DNA of 56,825 bases from Granulosicoccus sp047634635. GTDB taxonomy: Bacteria; Pseudomonadota; Gammaproteobacteria; Granulosicoccales; Granulosicoccaceae. Of this stretch, positions 23,334 to 33,500 are shown piece by piece; the stretch's first letter is position 1; the number at the start of each line of letters is the position of its first letter. The stretch spans positions 1-56,825 of the forward strand of contig JBLIIE010000011.1 in the NCBI GenBank assembly GCA_047634635.1, read 5' to 3'. A program made the position numbers and the translations under genes. Below the pieces are notes generated by a model that was not told where the DNA came from, did not search any database, and was given only the letters and a program-made list of their open reading frames with translations.

Positions 23334-25025
23334 TTAACGACGGTTGATACCCAGCAGCCCTTTGCGATCCGATAACTCAACTTTGTCGACAAGTTTTTGC
23401 TGGCTGCGCTCTCGCAGGCGTTGGATACTGTGCACGAATTCGTTGTCTGCAGATTCCTGATCTAGTTCGCGCCCATCGGGGTAATAGGATTTAGTTGCAA
23501 GCTTAACTAGATAGTCGTAGCCCTGTGTATCCCGAAATCGTTCAAGCAGTCTTGCTGTCGTGATTTCTGGAGTGCCATCGCAATAAGCGATGAGCTTTAG
23601 TAAGACTTGTGCGCCTGGCAATTCAGGGTTTATTTCAAAGTCATCGGCTGGAATTGTTGTAACTACCGTGGGGTGTTGCAGGCACAACAAAACGGCTCGG
23701 CTCATAGCGGTCAGTCCGCCATGATCATTTGCTCTCTGGACAGGTTTTGGCGCCGCAGCTCCAGCTCTTTCACTACCCAGAGATAAACCGATTAATGTCT
23801 CAAGCCGGCGTAAGGCGAGTTGCTTATAAATGCCTTTGGGAATTGTGGCCAGTAGTGGTTTTGCTTTTTCAGCAAGTTGCGCTTTCCCACCAATGCTTGT
23901 CATGTCGACATCAGCAGAAAGATATTGATACAAATAATCAACTATTGGAATACGGGTACTGAGTAAATCGTTGAAGCCTGCTGCGCCGTGCGCTTTAACC
24001 ACAGAGTCTGGGTCCTCGCCATCGGGCAGGAACAGAAAATGCGCATCCCGGCCATCCTCGAGGCAGGATAGCGTGGCAGTCAATGCACGCCAGGCCGCTG
24101 CTCGCCCAGCGCGATCACCATCGAAACAAAACACGATGTTCGATACGGTTCTGAAGAGCAATTCTGAATGTTGCTGGTTAGCTGCAGTGCCTAACGTGGC
24201 AACTGCGTTATCAATGCCATGTTGGGCAAGGGCGACAACATCCATATAGCCTTCAACTACGATGATCATGCCGGCATCTTGTCCGGATTTTCGTGCCTCA
24301 TACAAGCCGTAAAGTTCTTGGCCTTTGTGAAACAGTTGTGTTTCTGGCGAGTTCAAATATTTGGGTTCCTGTTTATCAAGTACTCGACCTCCAAATGCGA
24401 TGACTCTTCCACGCCGGTCTCTAATCGGGAACATGATGCGATGACGAAAGCGTTGATAAGCGCGTTTTCCAGCATCTCCCTTTATTAGCATTCCGGTTTT
24501 AAGCATTGCCGCCTCCTCGTTGGGGAAATGCTTCAACACCCCGTCCCAACCATCAGGCACATAGCCAATAGAAAAACGTTTGGCTGTTTCGCCACTTAAG
24601 CCTCTTGCCTTCAAGTAGTCAATTGCTTCAGGGGATTTTCGTAGCTCCGATACGTAGTAGGCAGCAATGGATTCCATCAATGTATACAGCGGTTTACTGT
24701 CGTTCCGGACCTGTGCCGCTTGCTGATCTCTAGGAACTTCCATGCCGGTCGCATCTGCCAGAGATTCAATGGCGTCTACGAAGTGCATGCCCTCATATTC
24801 CATCAAAAAGCTGATGGCATTACCGTTCACGTTACATCCAAAACAGTGATAGAACTGCTTGGTTTGACTGACTGTGAAGGAGGGGGTTTTTTCGTTATGG
24901 AAAGGGCAGCAGGCACTGAAATTACTACCGCTTTTTTTTAACGATACCCGCTGGTCGATAACGTCGACGATATCTACTTTTGCAAGTAATTCATCAATAA
25001 AGTGTTGAGGTATCTGACCAGCCAT
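23334..25025 (-). CDS. dnaG: DNA primase DnaG
   Basis: Makes RNA primers for DNA replication. The N-terminal CHC2 zinc finger has Cys40, His43, Cys61 and Cys64 (CPFHNEKTPSF and QFYHCFGC). Then come the RNA-polymerase-like core (YLKARGLSGE, RFRHRIMFPIRDRRGRVIAFGGR, NSPETQLFHKG) and the Toprim domain with VVEGYMDVVAL, ATLGTA and FCFDGDRAG. The C-terminal helicase-binding part is short, making the protein 563 residues against 581 in E. coli. In many gammaproteobacteria dnaG sits between rpsU and rpoD; here its neighbours are gltB upstream and rsmE downstream, while rpsU is about 20 kb away. The 118 bases on the gltB side (25026-25143) show no clear terminator. Confidence 0.96.
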   Translation of the reverse strand: MAGQIPQHFIDELLAKVDIVDVIDQRVSLKKSGSNFSACCPFHNEKTPSFTVSQTKQFYHCFGCNVNGNAISFLMEYEGMHFVDAIESLADATGMEVPRDQQAAQVRNDSKPLYTLMESIAAYYVSELRKSPEAIDYLKARGLSGETAKRFSIGYVPDGWDGVLKHFPNEEAAMLKTGMLIKGDAGKRAYQRFRHRIMFPIRDRRGRVIAFGGRVLDKQEPKYLNSPETQLFHKGQELYGLYEARKSGQDAGMIIVVEGYMDVVALAQHGIDNAVATLGTAANQQHSELLFRTVSNIVFCFDGDRAGRAAAWRALTATLSCLEDGRDAHFLFLPDGEDPDSVVKAHGAAGFNDLLSTRIPIVDYLYQYLSADVDMTSIGGKAQLAEKAKPLLATIPKGIYKQLALRRLETLIGLSLGSERAGAAAPKPVQRANDHGGLTAMSRAVLLCLQHPTVVTTIPADDFEINPELPGAQVLLKLIAYCDGTPEITTARLLERFRDTQGYDYLVKLATKSYYPDGRELDQESADNEFVHSIQRLRERSQQKLVDKVELSDRKGLLGINRR

Positions 25026-25143
25026 TTGTGTGCACTATACGCTTCTGGGATGCTCTGAGTACACGCAAAACAAGGAAGTTCTCCTCCCTGTCTGCGTATA
25101 CCCAGCTGTTTCTGGCGTGTTGTCGAATTACCCGCGTGGCCCG

Positions 25144-28100
25144 CTAAGCGGCTCTGCCCAATGTCAAAAGCAGCTCTGAAAGCTCGGAAGCTTTTGGTTT
25201 GACCATCCAGAATCTAGACGAGAGTGAATAGAAATCCTCGACTAATTCCTGACCTAGAGAACTACCGGTTTCGCGCACATGGTCTTCGATGAGCACTTGC
25301 AAGTAGTTGCGATAGCGTTCCATGGATTCTGAATGGAGTCGATGAATATCAATAAGCTCATGGTTGTAGCGATCAACGAAGACATTATGTCTATCGAAAA
25401 CAAACCCCAGACCACCCGTCATTCCAGCTCCAAAATTCACGCCAGTTTCGCCAAGGACAACCACACAGCCACCAGTCATGTACTCGCAGCCGTGGTCACC
25501 AATCCCTTCGACTATCGCGACAGCTCCACTATTTCGAACTGCAAATCGTTCACCACCAAGGCCTGCTGCATAAAAATTGCCACCTGTTGCTCCGTAGAGG
25601 CAGGTATTGCCGACAATCGTCGAGTCTCGTCCGGTATATCGCGCGTCACTTGGAGGTCGGATTACGATCTTTCCACCTGCCATACCTTTGCCAACATAAT
25701 CGTTGGCATCGCCATCGAGGTAGAGATTGAGACCACCTGCGTTCCAAACGCCAAATGACTGGCCAGCCGTCCCAGTACATCGAATGTCGATAGGAGCGTC
25801 GCTCATACCTTTGTCGCCATGTAATTTTGCAATCTCACCGCTCAAGCGTGCACCAATTGAACGATTTACGTTCTTCAAAGCATAATGAAACTCTCCGCCA
25901 GACTTTTTGCGAATTGCTATTCGAGTGTCATTGACCATTTGCTCTGCCAACAGACCCTTGTCATAAGGAATATTGCGCTCTACTGTGCAAAAACGGGGCG
26001 CTGAATCTGGCACACCACCTGTCGCAAGAAGCGGGGTCAGGTCAAGTCTTTTTTGCCGATCCGTGCGTCCCTCAGCCGGATGCAGAAATTCAGGTCGACC
26101 GATAATGTCGCTTAGATTCCTCACACCCAGAGAAGCTAAATGTCTGCGGACATCTTCAGCCACGAATTTCATGTAGAACATGACCTTTTCAACGTTCCCA
26201 TTGAAGTGTCGCATCCGCAGAATCTTATGTTGCGTTGCAACACCAGTTGCACAATTATTCAAATGACAGATACGTAGATACTTACAACCCATGGCTATCA
26301 TGGGACCGGTGCCAAAGCCGAAGCTCTCAGCCCCCAGGATGGCAGCTTTGATGACATCGAGCCCGGTCTTCAACCCACCGTCAGTTTGAACTCGGACCTT
26401 GTTTCGTAAGTTATTTGCTCGCAGTACCTGGTGAGTTTCAGACATTCCAAGCTCCCAAGGTGAGCCTGCATTTTTTACGCTGGTAATGGGTGAAGCACCA
26501 GTGCCACCGTCATAGCCAGAAATGGTTATAAGATCGGCATAAGCTTTAGCAACACCTGCTGCAACAGTTCCTACACCTGCCTCTGCCACTAACTTTACCG
26601 AAACCAAGGCTTCTGGATTGACTTGCTTCAAATCGAAAATTAGTTGAGCCAGATCTTCGATGGAGTAGATGTCATGATGTGGAGGCGGCGAAATAAGTGC
26701 CACACCCGGATTACTGTGGCGTAGGCGTGCAATCATCTCGTTGACTTTATGCCCTGGAAGCTGACCGCCTTCACCAGGTTTGGCACCTTGCGCAATCTTG
26801 ATCTGCAGCACTTCGGCATTGACCAGGTAATGAGGTGTAACACCGAAGCGACCTGATGCTATTTGCTTTATCTTGGACATCTTGATGGTGCCGTGGCGCG
26901 CTGCGTCTTCGCCACCTTCTCCAGAATTGGACCTGCCACCCAATCGGTTCATCGCCTCGGCGAGTGTTTCGTGAGCTTCTGGAGACAGTGCGCCTAATGA
27001 CATGCCGGCTGAATCGAAACGGGATAGAATTGACTCTACAGACTCAACAGCATCCAAGGGTATTGGAGGACCTTTGGGTTTGAGATCAAGCAGATCACGC
27101 AGCATGGCTGGTCGACGCCCATCCACCGTATTGGCATAGATTTCATAATCTTTATACTCACCACTAGTGACAGCTGCTTGAAGCTGGTTCACAACATCCG
27201 GGTTATAGGCGTGGTACTCACCACCGTGAATGTATTTGAGCAATCCACCCTGTGTTATGGAAACTCGAGGATTGAAAGCCGCCTTTGCCAATGTGCTTAT
27301 ATCGACCTCGATGTCGCTGAAATTCATCCCTTCAATGCGATTGGTGGTACCGCAAAAACATAAATCGACAACTTCATGGTGCAGGCCGACGATTTCATAC
27401 AGTTGCGCACCACGATAGCTGGAGATGGTGGAAATACCCATCTTCGACAAAATCTTCATGAGGCCTTTGTTGATGCCCTTGCGATAGTTCTGCTCAAGCT
27501 GAGGAACATCACTATCCGGTAATTCACCAGTGCGGGACATGCCGTGGATAGATTCGTAAGCCAAATAAGGGAATACACACGTTGCGCCATAGCCAACCAG
27601 CACAGCAATTTGATGGGAGTCCCGTGCCGAACCGGTTTCTACAACCAAGTTTGCATCTGGGCGACATCCAGCTTTTATTAATGCGTGATGAACCGCACCA
27701 GTAGCCAGCAACGCATGTACAGGTACCATGCCAGTCAGCAGTTCTCGATCGCTGAGTACGATGATTACTTTGTTGTCGGTAACGATGGCATTGATTGCCT
27801 GGGTACATATTCTCTTTACAGCCTCCTCAAGTGACTCGGTTTCTGAGTCATAGTTGAGATCGATGCGCGCATGGGAATATCCAGGCTCATCATCCATCGC
27901 TAGAAGAGTGTCGAATTTTTCACTAGATAATACTGGTGAGCGAACCAACAGGCGCTTGGCATGATGATGAGTTTCGCGAAATAGGTTCTTTTCTCTGCCA
28001 AGGCATGTCTCTAGAGACATGACGATAGTTTCTCGCAGAGGGTCGATAGGCGGATTGGTGACCTGTGCAAACTGCTGTCTGAAGCTGTCGTAAAGAGGCC

Positions 28101-29631
28101 TGACATGCTCAGACATCACTGGAAAAGGTGTGTCATCACCCATGGATCCTATGGCTTCTGTTGCGCCTTCAGCCAAGACTCGAAGCACCTGATCTCGCTC
28201 TTCAAAGCTGACGTTGAACATTTTTTCAAATGTAGCCAGTTGATCGTTTTGCATGACAGGTGTTGAATGTGGTACGTCGCGTAGCCGAGAACGTAAGTGA
28301 CGCGCATTTTTCTGCAACCACTTGGCGTAGGGTTGCCTGTTTTTTAGCAGGTCGCTGACGTCCTGTGGTAGTAGCAATCGCCCTGACTGTGTGTCGACAG
28401 CCAGCATTTCACCTGGCTTCAACCGACCCTTGTCAATGATGTCGCTGGGCAGGTAGTCATGAACACCAACCTCAGATGCCAATGTGATGTGGCGATCCTT
28501 GCTGATGACATATCGAGCTGGCCGCAAACCGTTTCTGTCCAAAACACAGCTGGCGTAGCGACCATCGGTCAAAACGACACCGGCAGGTCCGTCCCAGGGT
28601 TCCATGTGCATGGAGTTGTATTCTAGAAAGGCGCGCAGATCTGAATCCAGTTCCCAGGTGTTCTGCCACGCTGGAGGCATCAGTAAGCGCATGGCCCGAA
28701 ATACATCGATGCCGCCAGCCATCAACAATTCAAGCATGTTGTCCAGAGACATTGAATCGGAGCCAGTCTGGCTTACGAGGGGCAAGAGTTCGTTGAGTTC
28801 AGGAAGAACAGGGGATCTTAGTTTTGAAGCCCTTGCGTTGGTCCAACTGCGGTTACCCTGAATGGTGTTGATCTCGCCATTGTGGGCTAGATAGCGAAAC
28901 GGCTGAGCTAGTCGCCACTGCGGCAGGGTGTTAGTGGAAAAGCGCTGGTGAAATACTGCTATCGATGATTCTAGAGATTCATCTTCCAGGTCTGTATAAA
29001 AACTGGCTAGATACTCGGGCATGACTAGCCCTTTGTATAAAATGACATCACTAGATAACGAGCAGACATAGAAGTCAGAATCAGAACCACTGCTTCGCAA
29101 GCTAATTTCTGCGCGTCTTCTGGCAACGAATAAATGGCGGTTGAATTCAGCTGAATCCATTTCCTCTTTGGCTGAAACAAAAATCTGTTCGATACGTGGA
29201 ACACTAGCCTGAGCCTCCGCGCCGCAGGCTGATATCTGTGTAGGAACAACACGCCAACCATTGACTTCTAGTCCGCGTGCTTCACAGGCTTGATTTAGCG
29301 TGTGTTTAGCTTGTTCAGCAAGTACCTCATTGCGACTCAGAAATACAATGCCCGTAGCAAATTCACTGCGCAGTGAGATGCCTGCCTCTGCAGCAGCTGC
29401 GCGCAGAAAGGTTTCGGGCTTTCGCAATAACAGCCCGCATCCATCGCCAGTTTTACCGTCGGCACCAATTGCACCACGATGTGTCATGCGTCCGAGGGCG
29501 GTAATAGCAGTTTCAACGAGCCAATGGCTGGCGCGACCATCCATTTGTGCAATGAGGCCGAAGCCACAGTTGTCGCGTTCGAAATTCGGCTGATAAAGGC
29601 CGTGCTCGGCTAGATTGTCAAGATACGTCAT
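25144..29631 (-). CDS. gltB: Glutamate synthase (NADPH) large subunit
   Basis: The 1495-residue large subunit of GOGAT, which with GltD turns glutamine and 2-oxoglutarate into two glutamates. The glutaminase domain starts at Cys22 (ERDNCGFGLI); the 21-residue leader is presumably removed. The central domain and FMN-binding synthase domain (SPPPHHDIYSIEDLAQLI, SVKLVAEAGVGTVAAGVAKA, GYDGGTGASPI) follow. The 3Fe-4S cluster cysteines are in CKYLRICHLNNCATG, and the beta-helical C-terminal domain has many Gly repeats (GNTCLYGATGGNFYAAG). It is usually followed by gltD in an operon, but here gltD is about 13 kb away beyond mrcA. A TATAAT box lies 60-65 bases upstream (29691-29696). Confidence 0.97.
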   Translation of the reverse strand: MTYLDNLAEHGLYQPNFERDNCGFGLIAQMDGRASHWLVETAITALGRMTHRGAIGADGKTGDGCGLLLRKPETFLRAAAAEAGISLRSEFATGIVFLSRNEVLAEQAKHTLNQACEARGLEVNGWRVVPTQISACGAEAQASVPRIEQIFVSAKEEMDSAEFNRHLFVARRRAEISLRSSGSDSDFYVCSLSSDVILYKGLVMPEYLASFYTDLEDESLESSIAVFHQRFSTNTLPQWRLAQPFRYLAHNGEINTIQGNRSWTNARASKLRSPVLPELNELLPLVSQTGSDSMSLDNMLELLMAGGIDVFRAMRLLMPPAWQNTWELDSDLRAFLEYNSMHMEPWDGPAGVVLTDGRYASCVLDRNGLRPARYVISKDRHITLASEVGVHDYLPSDIIDKGRLKPGEMLAVDTQSGRLLLPQDVSDLLKNRQPYAKWLQKNARHLRSRLRDVPHSTPVMQNDQLATFEKMFNVSFEERDQVLRVLAEGATEAIGSMGDDTPFPVMSEHVRPLYDSFRQQFAQVTNPPIDPLRETIVMSLETCLGREKNLFRETHHHAKRLLVRSPVLSSEKFDTLLAMDDEPGYSHARIDLNYDSETESLEEAVKRICTQAINAIVTDNKVIIVLSDRELLTGMVPVHALLATGAVHHALIKAGCRPDANLVVETGSARDSHQIAVLVGYGATCVFPYLAYESIHGMSRTGELPDSDVPQLEQNYRKGINKGLMKILSKMGISTISSYRGAQLYEIVGLHHEVVDLCFCGTTNRIEGMNFSDIEVDISTLAKAAFNPRVSITQGGLLKYIHGGEYHAYNPDVVNQLQAAVTSGEYKDYEIYANTVDGRRPAMLRDLLDLKPKGPPIPLDAVESVESILSRFDSAGMSLGALSPEAHETLAEAMNRLGGRSNSGEGGEDAARHGTIKMSKIKQIASGRFGVTPHYLVNAEVLQIKIAQGAKPGEGGQLPGHKVNEMIARLRHSNPGVALISPPPHHDIYSIEDLAQLIFDLKQVNPEALVSVKLVAEAGVGTVAAGVAKAYADLITISGYDGGTGASPITSVKNAGSPWELGMSETHQVLRANNLRNKVRVQTDGGLKTGLDVIKAAILGAESFGFGTGPMIAMGCKYLRICHLNNCATGVATQHKILRMRHFNGNVEKVMFYMKFVAEDVRRHLASLGVRNLSDIIGRPEFLHPAEGRTDRQKRLDLTPLLATGGVPDSAPRFCTVERNIPYDKGLLAEQMVNDTRIAIRKKSGGEFHYALKNVNRSIGARLSGEIAKLHGDKGMSDAPIDIRCTGTAGQSFGVWNAGGLNLYLDGDANDYVGKGMAGGKIVIRPPSDARYTGRDSTIVGNTCLYGATGGNFYAAGLGGERFAVRNSGAVAIVEGIGDHGCEYMTGGCVVVLGETGVNFGAGMTGGLGFVFDRHNVFVDRYNHELIDIHRLHSESMERYRNYLQVLIEDHVRETGSSLGQELVEDFYSLSSRFWMVKPKASELSELLLTLGRAA

Positions 29632-29690
29632 AGCAGTAATCAGTATAAAGCGTGTGATTATTGACGGCCAAACTCGCCGTTTAGCCGCCT

Positions 29691-29696
29691 ATTATA
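29691..29696 (-). promoter_or_regulatory. Putative -10 box in front of gltB
   Basis: A perfect TATAAT on the minus strand, 60-65 bases before the gltB start. No good -35 is found at 16-18 bases, so an activator may be involved or the box may be chance. It suggests that gltB can be transcribed apart from the upstream AAA/SPOR gene, which ends 144 bases away. Confidence 0.4.
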
Positions 29697-29775
29697 CCGA
29701 GTCATACGCCTTGCAGAAATACTCGGATGTCCTGCACACACGAATAAATCTTATTCCGTAAGCTAAATCAGTTGG

Positions 29776-31548
29776 TTACTGAGATTTTAGAACGTCCTGT
29801 ATGCGCGCAACTGACCTAATCCAAGGTTGATTCGTCAATGCTTTAGCAGGCATCGCCTCTACGGCCGTCCGAGCGGTGTCGATACTTTCATAGAGCCCAT
29901 GCAACAGCGCATACCAGTTACTACCATTTCGGGTAAATGTGTAGATTGAATTGGGGGCTGGTAAGGCATCCGAGTGCATGTTGAGGAAGTTGACTACGGA
30001 GTCTCTGTCTCTGGATGCACTCATTTGTACGGTGTAGCGAGCCCTGTCTTGCAGGAGTATCCAGGATGAAGACTCTAGTGCGCCGACTTGGCCGTTACCG
30101 GTCGAAACATTTTCTTGGGGTTGTGCTTGTGTTATCGGGGCTGCTTCAACCTCGGGAGCTTGTGTCACAGGAGTCTCGATAGCAGGATTTGTCAATGTGG
30201 GCTCAAGTGTTTTGTTGCTTTCTACTGTTTCTGGTGCTGCGACTATGACAATCGGTTTTGATTCGACGATGGTACTAATGGCGGTGGGGGTGACTGTGGG
30301 TGTGTTCAAAGCCTGAGAATTAGCCAGTCTGGAGGATGTGGAGGTGGTGGACTCGGGTAAGGGACTGATCCCGGTCTCGGCGCCAGTCACAGATTCTGAT
30401 GTGGTGCCAGTAGACAGTAGTTGGATTGAAGATTGATTGGTTGATGTCACCCCATTTAGCGTGACATTGGCTTTACCAGCAGAGATGGGATTGTCTGTCT
30501 GGATATTCTGCGCGGTCGACATATTTTCAATAAGGCGTAGTTCAGGCTTCGAATCACTAAACTTGACAGACTCAGTTTTAGAGATCGTATAGCGTCCCGC
30601 ATCATCATTGGATTTGCCAGGCAAAGACATGAGAATTCCGAGGACAATGCAAAAAACAGCCACGGCACCAAGAGCCATCTTGCTGAAACGGGATTGCATC
30701 ATTGCGGCGCCAGGGCCTGCTGTTGCCAGTTCGTCGTTTAAATTACGCTTAACAGGTCCATATTGCTCATTCAGCACATCGACCGCCGCAATCTGTAGCG
30801 CTCCTGGTAGTCCATCTGATTTTTCTACTAACTCATTAATCTCTATTTCTGAAAACGGCACCTCGCCCGTTAGTCCTGCCTGTCGCATTCGATATTCGAC
30901 GAATTCAGTAGCGCGAAATGATGTCATTCCAGTAATGGTCAAGCTGGAGTAGGGGAGATCGGCTCCTTCGGGTAACAGCTCTGGTATGCGAGCTTCGAAT
31001 TCTGGAGGGGCCGCCATGGCAATACGCATGACGGTCTCGTCATGGCTATTGATGTACAGCATTGCGCTCAATAATTGAGTGAGCTCAGACTCTTTGACCT
31101 TGTGGGCATCATCGAGAATGATGACACTCAACGTATTTCTGGCAGTCATGGTCTGGAGATATGGAATCAGATCATTCAGTAAATCCTGTAGCTTTTCCGG
31201 TGGTGAGTGCTTAAATGCATCCAGCAAACCTGCAAAAAGGTTCATAGTGCTGAAACGTTCGCTGCCTTTTACCGCAAAGCATTGAATACGGATGCCACTG
31301 TGCTCACCCAGCTGCTTCAGCATGACCGTTTTACCCGCGCCTGCATCTCCCAAAATCAATAGCAGGTCGTCGCCAGTAATTAGCGCCTGTTTCACATCGG
31401 CAATCTGTTCGGTTGTGGTCTCGTCGCTGAAACTGGTGCTGTTTGGTTCAAGTGGACCAAACGGTTGCTGCGGCAGGTTTAGTGCCGCGAGCGTAGCGTC
31501 AGATAGTAGGAGCGACGGGTCTACGTTCGATGCTTCGTTTAAAGACAT
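29776..31548 (-). CDS. AAA ATPase with C-terminal SPOR domain (DamX/ExeA-like)
   Basis: A 590-residue inner-membrane protein. The N-terminal AAA/ExeA-like ATPase has Walker A GDAGAGKT (residues 67-74) and Walker B LSVIILDDAH. One membrane helix near residues 290-308 (LGAVAVFCIVLGILMSL) is followed by a long Thr/Ser/Pro-rich periplasmic linker and a C-terminal SPOR domain (ARYTVQMSASRDRDSVVNFL, NWYALLHGLYESIDTARTAVE) that binds denuded septal peptidoglycan. Genes of this layout stand between aroB and gltB in Pseudomonas and other gammaproteobacteria, as here; the E. coli counterpart is DamX, which lacks the full ATPase motifs. A role in cell division is likely. It follows aroB after 74 bases. 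Confidence 0.88.
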   Translation of the reverse strand: MSLNEASNVDPSLLLSDATLAALNLPQQPFGPLEPNSTSFSDETTTEQIADVKQALITGDDLLLILGDAGAGKTVMLKQLGEHSGIRIQCFAVKGSERFSTMNLFAGLLDAFKHSPPEKLQDLLNDLIPYLQTMTARNTLSVIILDDAHKVKESELTQLLSAMLYINSHDETVMRIAMAAPPEFEARIPELLPEGADLPYSSLTITGMTSFRATEFVEYRMRQAGLTGEVPFSEIEINELVEKSDGLPGALQIAAVDVLNEQYGPVKRNLNDELATAGPGAAMMQSRFSKMALGAVAVFCIVLGILMSLPGKSNDDAGRYTISKTESVKFSDSKPELRLIENMSTAQNIQTDNPISAGKANVTLNGVTSTNQSSIQLLSTGTTSESVTGAETGISPLPESTTSTSSRLANSQALNTPTVTPTAISTIVESKPIVIVAAPETVESNKTLEPTLTNPAIETPVTQAPEVEAAPITQAQPQENVSTGNGQVGALESSSWILLQDRARYTVQMSASRDRDSVVNFLNMHSDALPAPNSIYTFTRNGSNWYALLHGLYESIDTARTAVEAMPAKALTNQPWIRSVARIQDVLKSQ

Positions 31549-31622
31549 GGTTGAGCTTCGAAAGGATAGAGCTGAGATACTACTATAGACAGGGGCTAAT
31601 CAGCCAATCGTCTCTTGAAAAC

Positions 31623-32699
31623 TCATATGCAAAAGTGAGCAAGCGTTGCGTGAAGTGCATTCTCATCAAAATCTTTGCTGACGTGAGAGCGACCGATCTC
31701 ATCCAGTAAAATGAGCCTGATACTGCCAGAAAGGGCTTTTTTATCACGCCCCATGTAGCTTAGGAAGGTGTCTGCGGAAATGCCCTCGGGCGGGGCCAGG
31801 GGAAGGCCTGCGCGTTCGAGCAAGCGTAAGCCGCGTTGTCGAGTATTGTCGTCAATTAAATTCAGTCGGCAGGATGTATCCATTGCCATGACGATGCCAG
31901 CACTTACAGCTTCACCATGGAGCCAATTGCCATAACCCATAGCCGCCTCGATAGCGTGGCCAAACGTGTGGCCGAGATTGAGTAGTGCTCTTATTCCGTG
32001 CTCCTGTTCGTCTGCCTCTACAACTCGGGCCTTTATTTCACAGGAGCGGCGTACTGCGAAAGCAGTAGCTTGGGTGTCTCTGGCGAGTAGGGCGTCCATA
32101 TTGTTTTCCAGCCATAAAAAGAACTCGGCATCAATAATGAATCCGTACTTGATTACCTCTGCAAGCCCGGCCCTTAGCTGTCGTTCTTCGAGGGTGGCCA
32201 GCGTATCCATATCTGCAATGACAGCAATGGGTTGGTGGAAGGCACCAATCATGTTTTTACCCATAGCGTGATTGACACCGGTTTTGCCACCAACTGATGA
32301 ATCAACCTGCGCAAGCAAAGTAGTGGGTACCTGGATGAAGTCCACGCCTCGCTGGTAGCTTGCGGCTGCGTAACCAGTCATGTCCCCGACGACGCCCCCA
32401 CCTAGCGCTATCAGCGTGCAATTTCTGCCAAAGTTTTCTGCCAGCAGCGCTGTAAAAATCCGATCTAGCTCATCAAGGTTTTTGAATGATTCACCGTCAG
32501 GGAGAATCACACTCGCTGAGGGCACATTACCCAGACTGGCGAGCGTCTGGTCAAGATACAGTGGGGCTATAGTTTCGTTGGTGACGACCATTGCGCGATC
32601 TTTGATCAGGTTTTTTAGTAATCCCTGTTTGTTGATCAGACTGGTGCCGATATGTATAGGGTAACTACGAGCCCCAAGTTCAATGGATACGGTCTGCAT
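31623..32699 (-). CDS. aroB: 3-Dehydroquinate synthase
   Basis: The second enzyme of the shikimate pathway, converting DAHP to 3-dehydroquinate with NAD+ and a metal ion. A 358-residue protein with LPDGESFKNLDELDRIFTALL in part, the glycine-rich IALGGGVVGDMTGYAAASYQRG, QVPTTLLAQVDSSVGGKTGVN, GLAEVIKYGFI (metal-ligand Glu), LNLGHTFGHAIE (metal-ligand His) and LHGEAVSAG. Full family length, nothing missing. It starts 13 bases after aroK, as in most gammaproteobacteria, so the two are co-transcribed. Confidence 0.97.
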   Translation of the reverse strand: MQTVSIELGARSYPIHIGTSLINKQGLLKNLIKDRAMVVTNETIAPLYLDQTLASLGNVPSASVILPDGESFKNLDELDRIFTALLAENFGRNCTLIALGGGVVGDMTGYAAASYQRGVDFIQVPTTLLAQVDSSVGGKTGVNHAMGKNMIGAFHQPIAVIADMDTLATLEERQLRAGLAEVIKYGFIIDAEFFLWLENNMDALLARDTQATAFAVRRSCEIKARVVEADEQEHGIRALLNLGHTFGHAIEAAMGYGNWLHGEAVSAGIVMAMDTSCRLNLIDDNTRQRGLRLLERAGLPLAPPEGISADTFLSYMGRDKKALSGSIRLILLDEIGRSHVSKDFDENALHATLAHFCI

Positions 32700-32712
32700 G
32701 GGTAAGCTTGAT

Positions 32713-33321
32713 TTACTCGGACGAATCGTTAGGTGCCATCACTGGCTTTTTTAATGGCTCGGTCCCGGCGGGGATCACCAGTGACTCTGATGTGGCTGGA
32801 ATCAATGGTAGCGCAAGTTTTTTTAGGTGCCTCAGGATGCGGGACACTACGTGGTACATGCGTCTAGAATCTGTTGAAATTTCTATATCTGCTACCGATT
32901 TATAAATGGGTTCGCGTTCTTCCATCAGTGCCTTGAGTCGAGCCGCTGGGTCGTTTGTTTGCAAAAGTGGGCGATTTGAATCAAAGGCTACCCTTCTGAG
33001 TTGCTCTCTGATGTCAACTTGCAGAAGAATGACGTGGCCTCGTTCTTTTAGATAAGCACGATTTTCCTCACGTAAGACCGAGCCTCCACCCGTTGCTAGC
33101 ACAATGCCTGGGAGTGCTGTAAGTTCGTTGATCATCCGTGATTCGCGATCGCGGAAGCCCGCCTCACCTTCATAATCAAAAATTGTGGGGATGTCGACGC
33201 CGCAGCGAGCTTCGATTTCTCGGTCGCTGTCCAGGAATTGATAACCAATTTTGTTGGCTAATGCTCGACCAACAGTGCTCTTGCCTGAGCCCATTGGGCC
33301 GACTAGAAAGATGCTGGTCAT
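32713..33321 (-). CDS. aroK: Shikimate kinase
   Basis: Phosphorylates shikimate. The P-loop is GPMGSGKST at residues 8-16; DSDREIE binds the substrate and Mg2+; GFRDRE and LATGGGS complete the site; SNRPLL carries the lid arginine. At 202 residues it is about 30 longer than E. coli AroK, the extra being a C-terminal tail (SLVIPAGTEPLKKPV). ATG 33321 is preferred, as it starts right at MTSIFLVGPMG; the frame is open to 33369 without family likeness. The pilQ terminator at 33430-33455 lies directly upstream, so aroK-aroB must have a promoter in the ~110 bases between, though none is obvious. Confidence 0.95.
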   Translation of the reverse strand: MTSIFLVGPMGSGKSTVGRALANKIGYQFLDSDREIEARCGVDIPTIFDYEGEAGFRDRESRMINELTALPGIVLATGGGSVLREENRAYLKERGHVILLQVDIREQLRRVAFDSNRPLLQTNDPAARLKALMEEREPIYKSVADIEISTDSRRMYHVVSRILRHLKKLALPLIPATSESLVIPAGTEPLKKPVMAPNDSSE

Positions 33322-33429
33322 GAGAGTCTTAATAGCGACGAATAAGCAATGATACCTACAGTTGGCCACTCAAGAAAGTGTTCATTGCGCTCATCTCAGG
33401 TTTATTCGTTCTGTAGCGAAACGTAAGAC

Positions 33430-33455
33430 AAAAAAAACCCACGTAATAACGTGGG
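33430..33455 (-). terminator. Intrinsic terminator after pilQ
   Basis: On the minus strand CCCACGT, a four-base loop, ACGTGGG and then eight T form a textbook Rho-independent terminator, 46 bases past the pilQ stop. It separates the pil operon from aroK-aroB. Confidence 0.9.
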
Positions 33456-33500
33456 CTTGAGACGTTTTTGCTCAGGACTAACTGTGCTGAGCCACCTGTC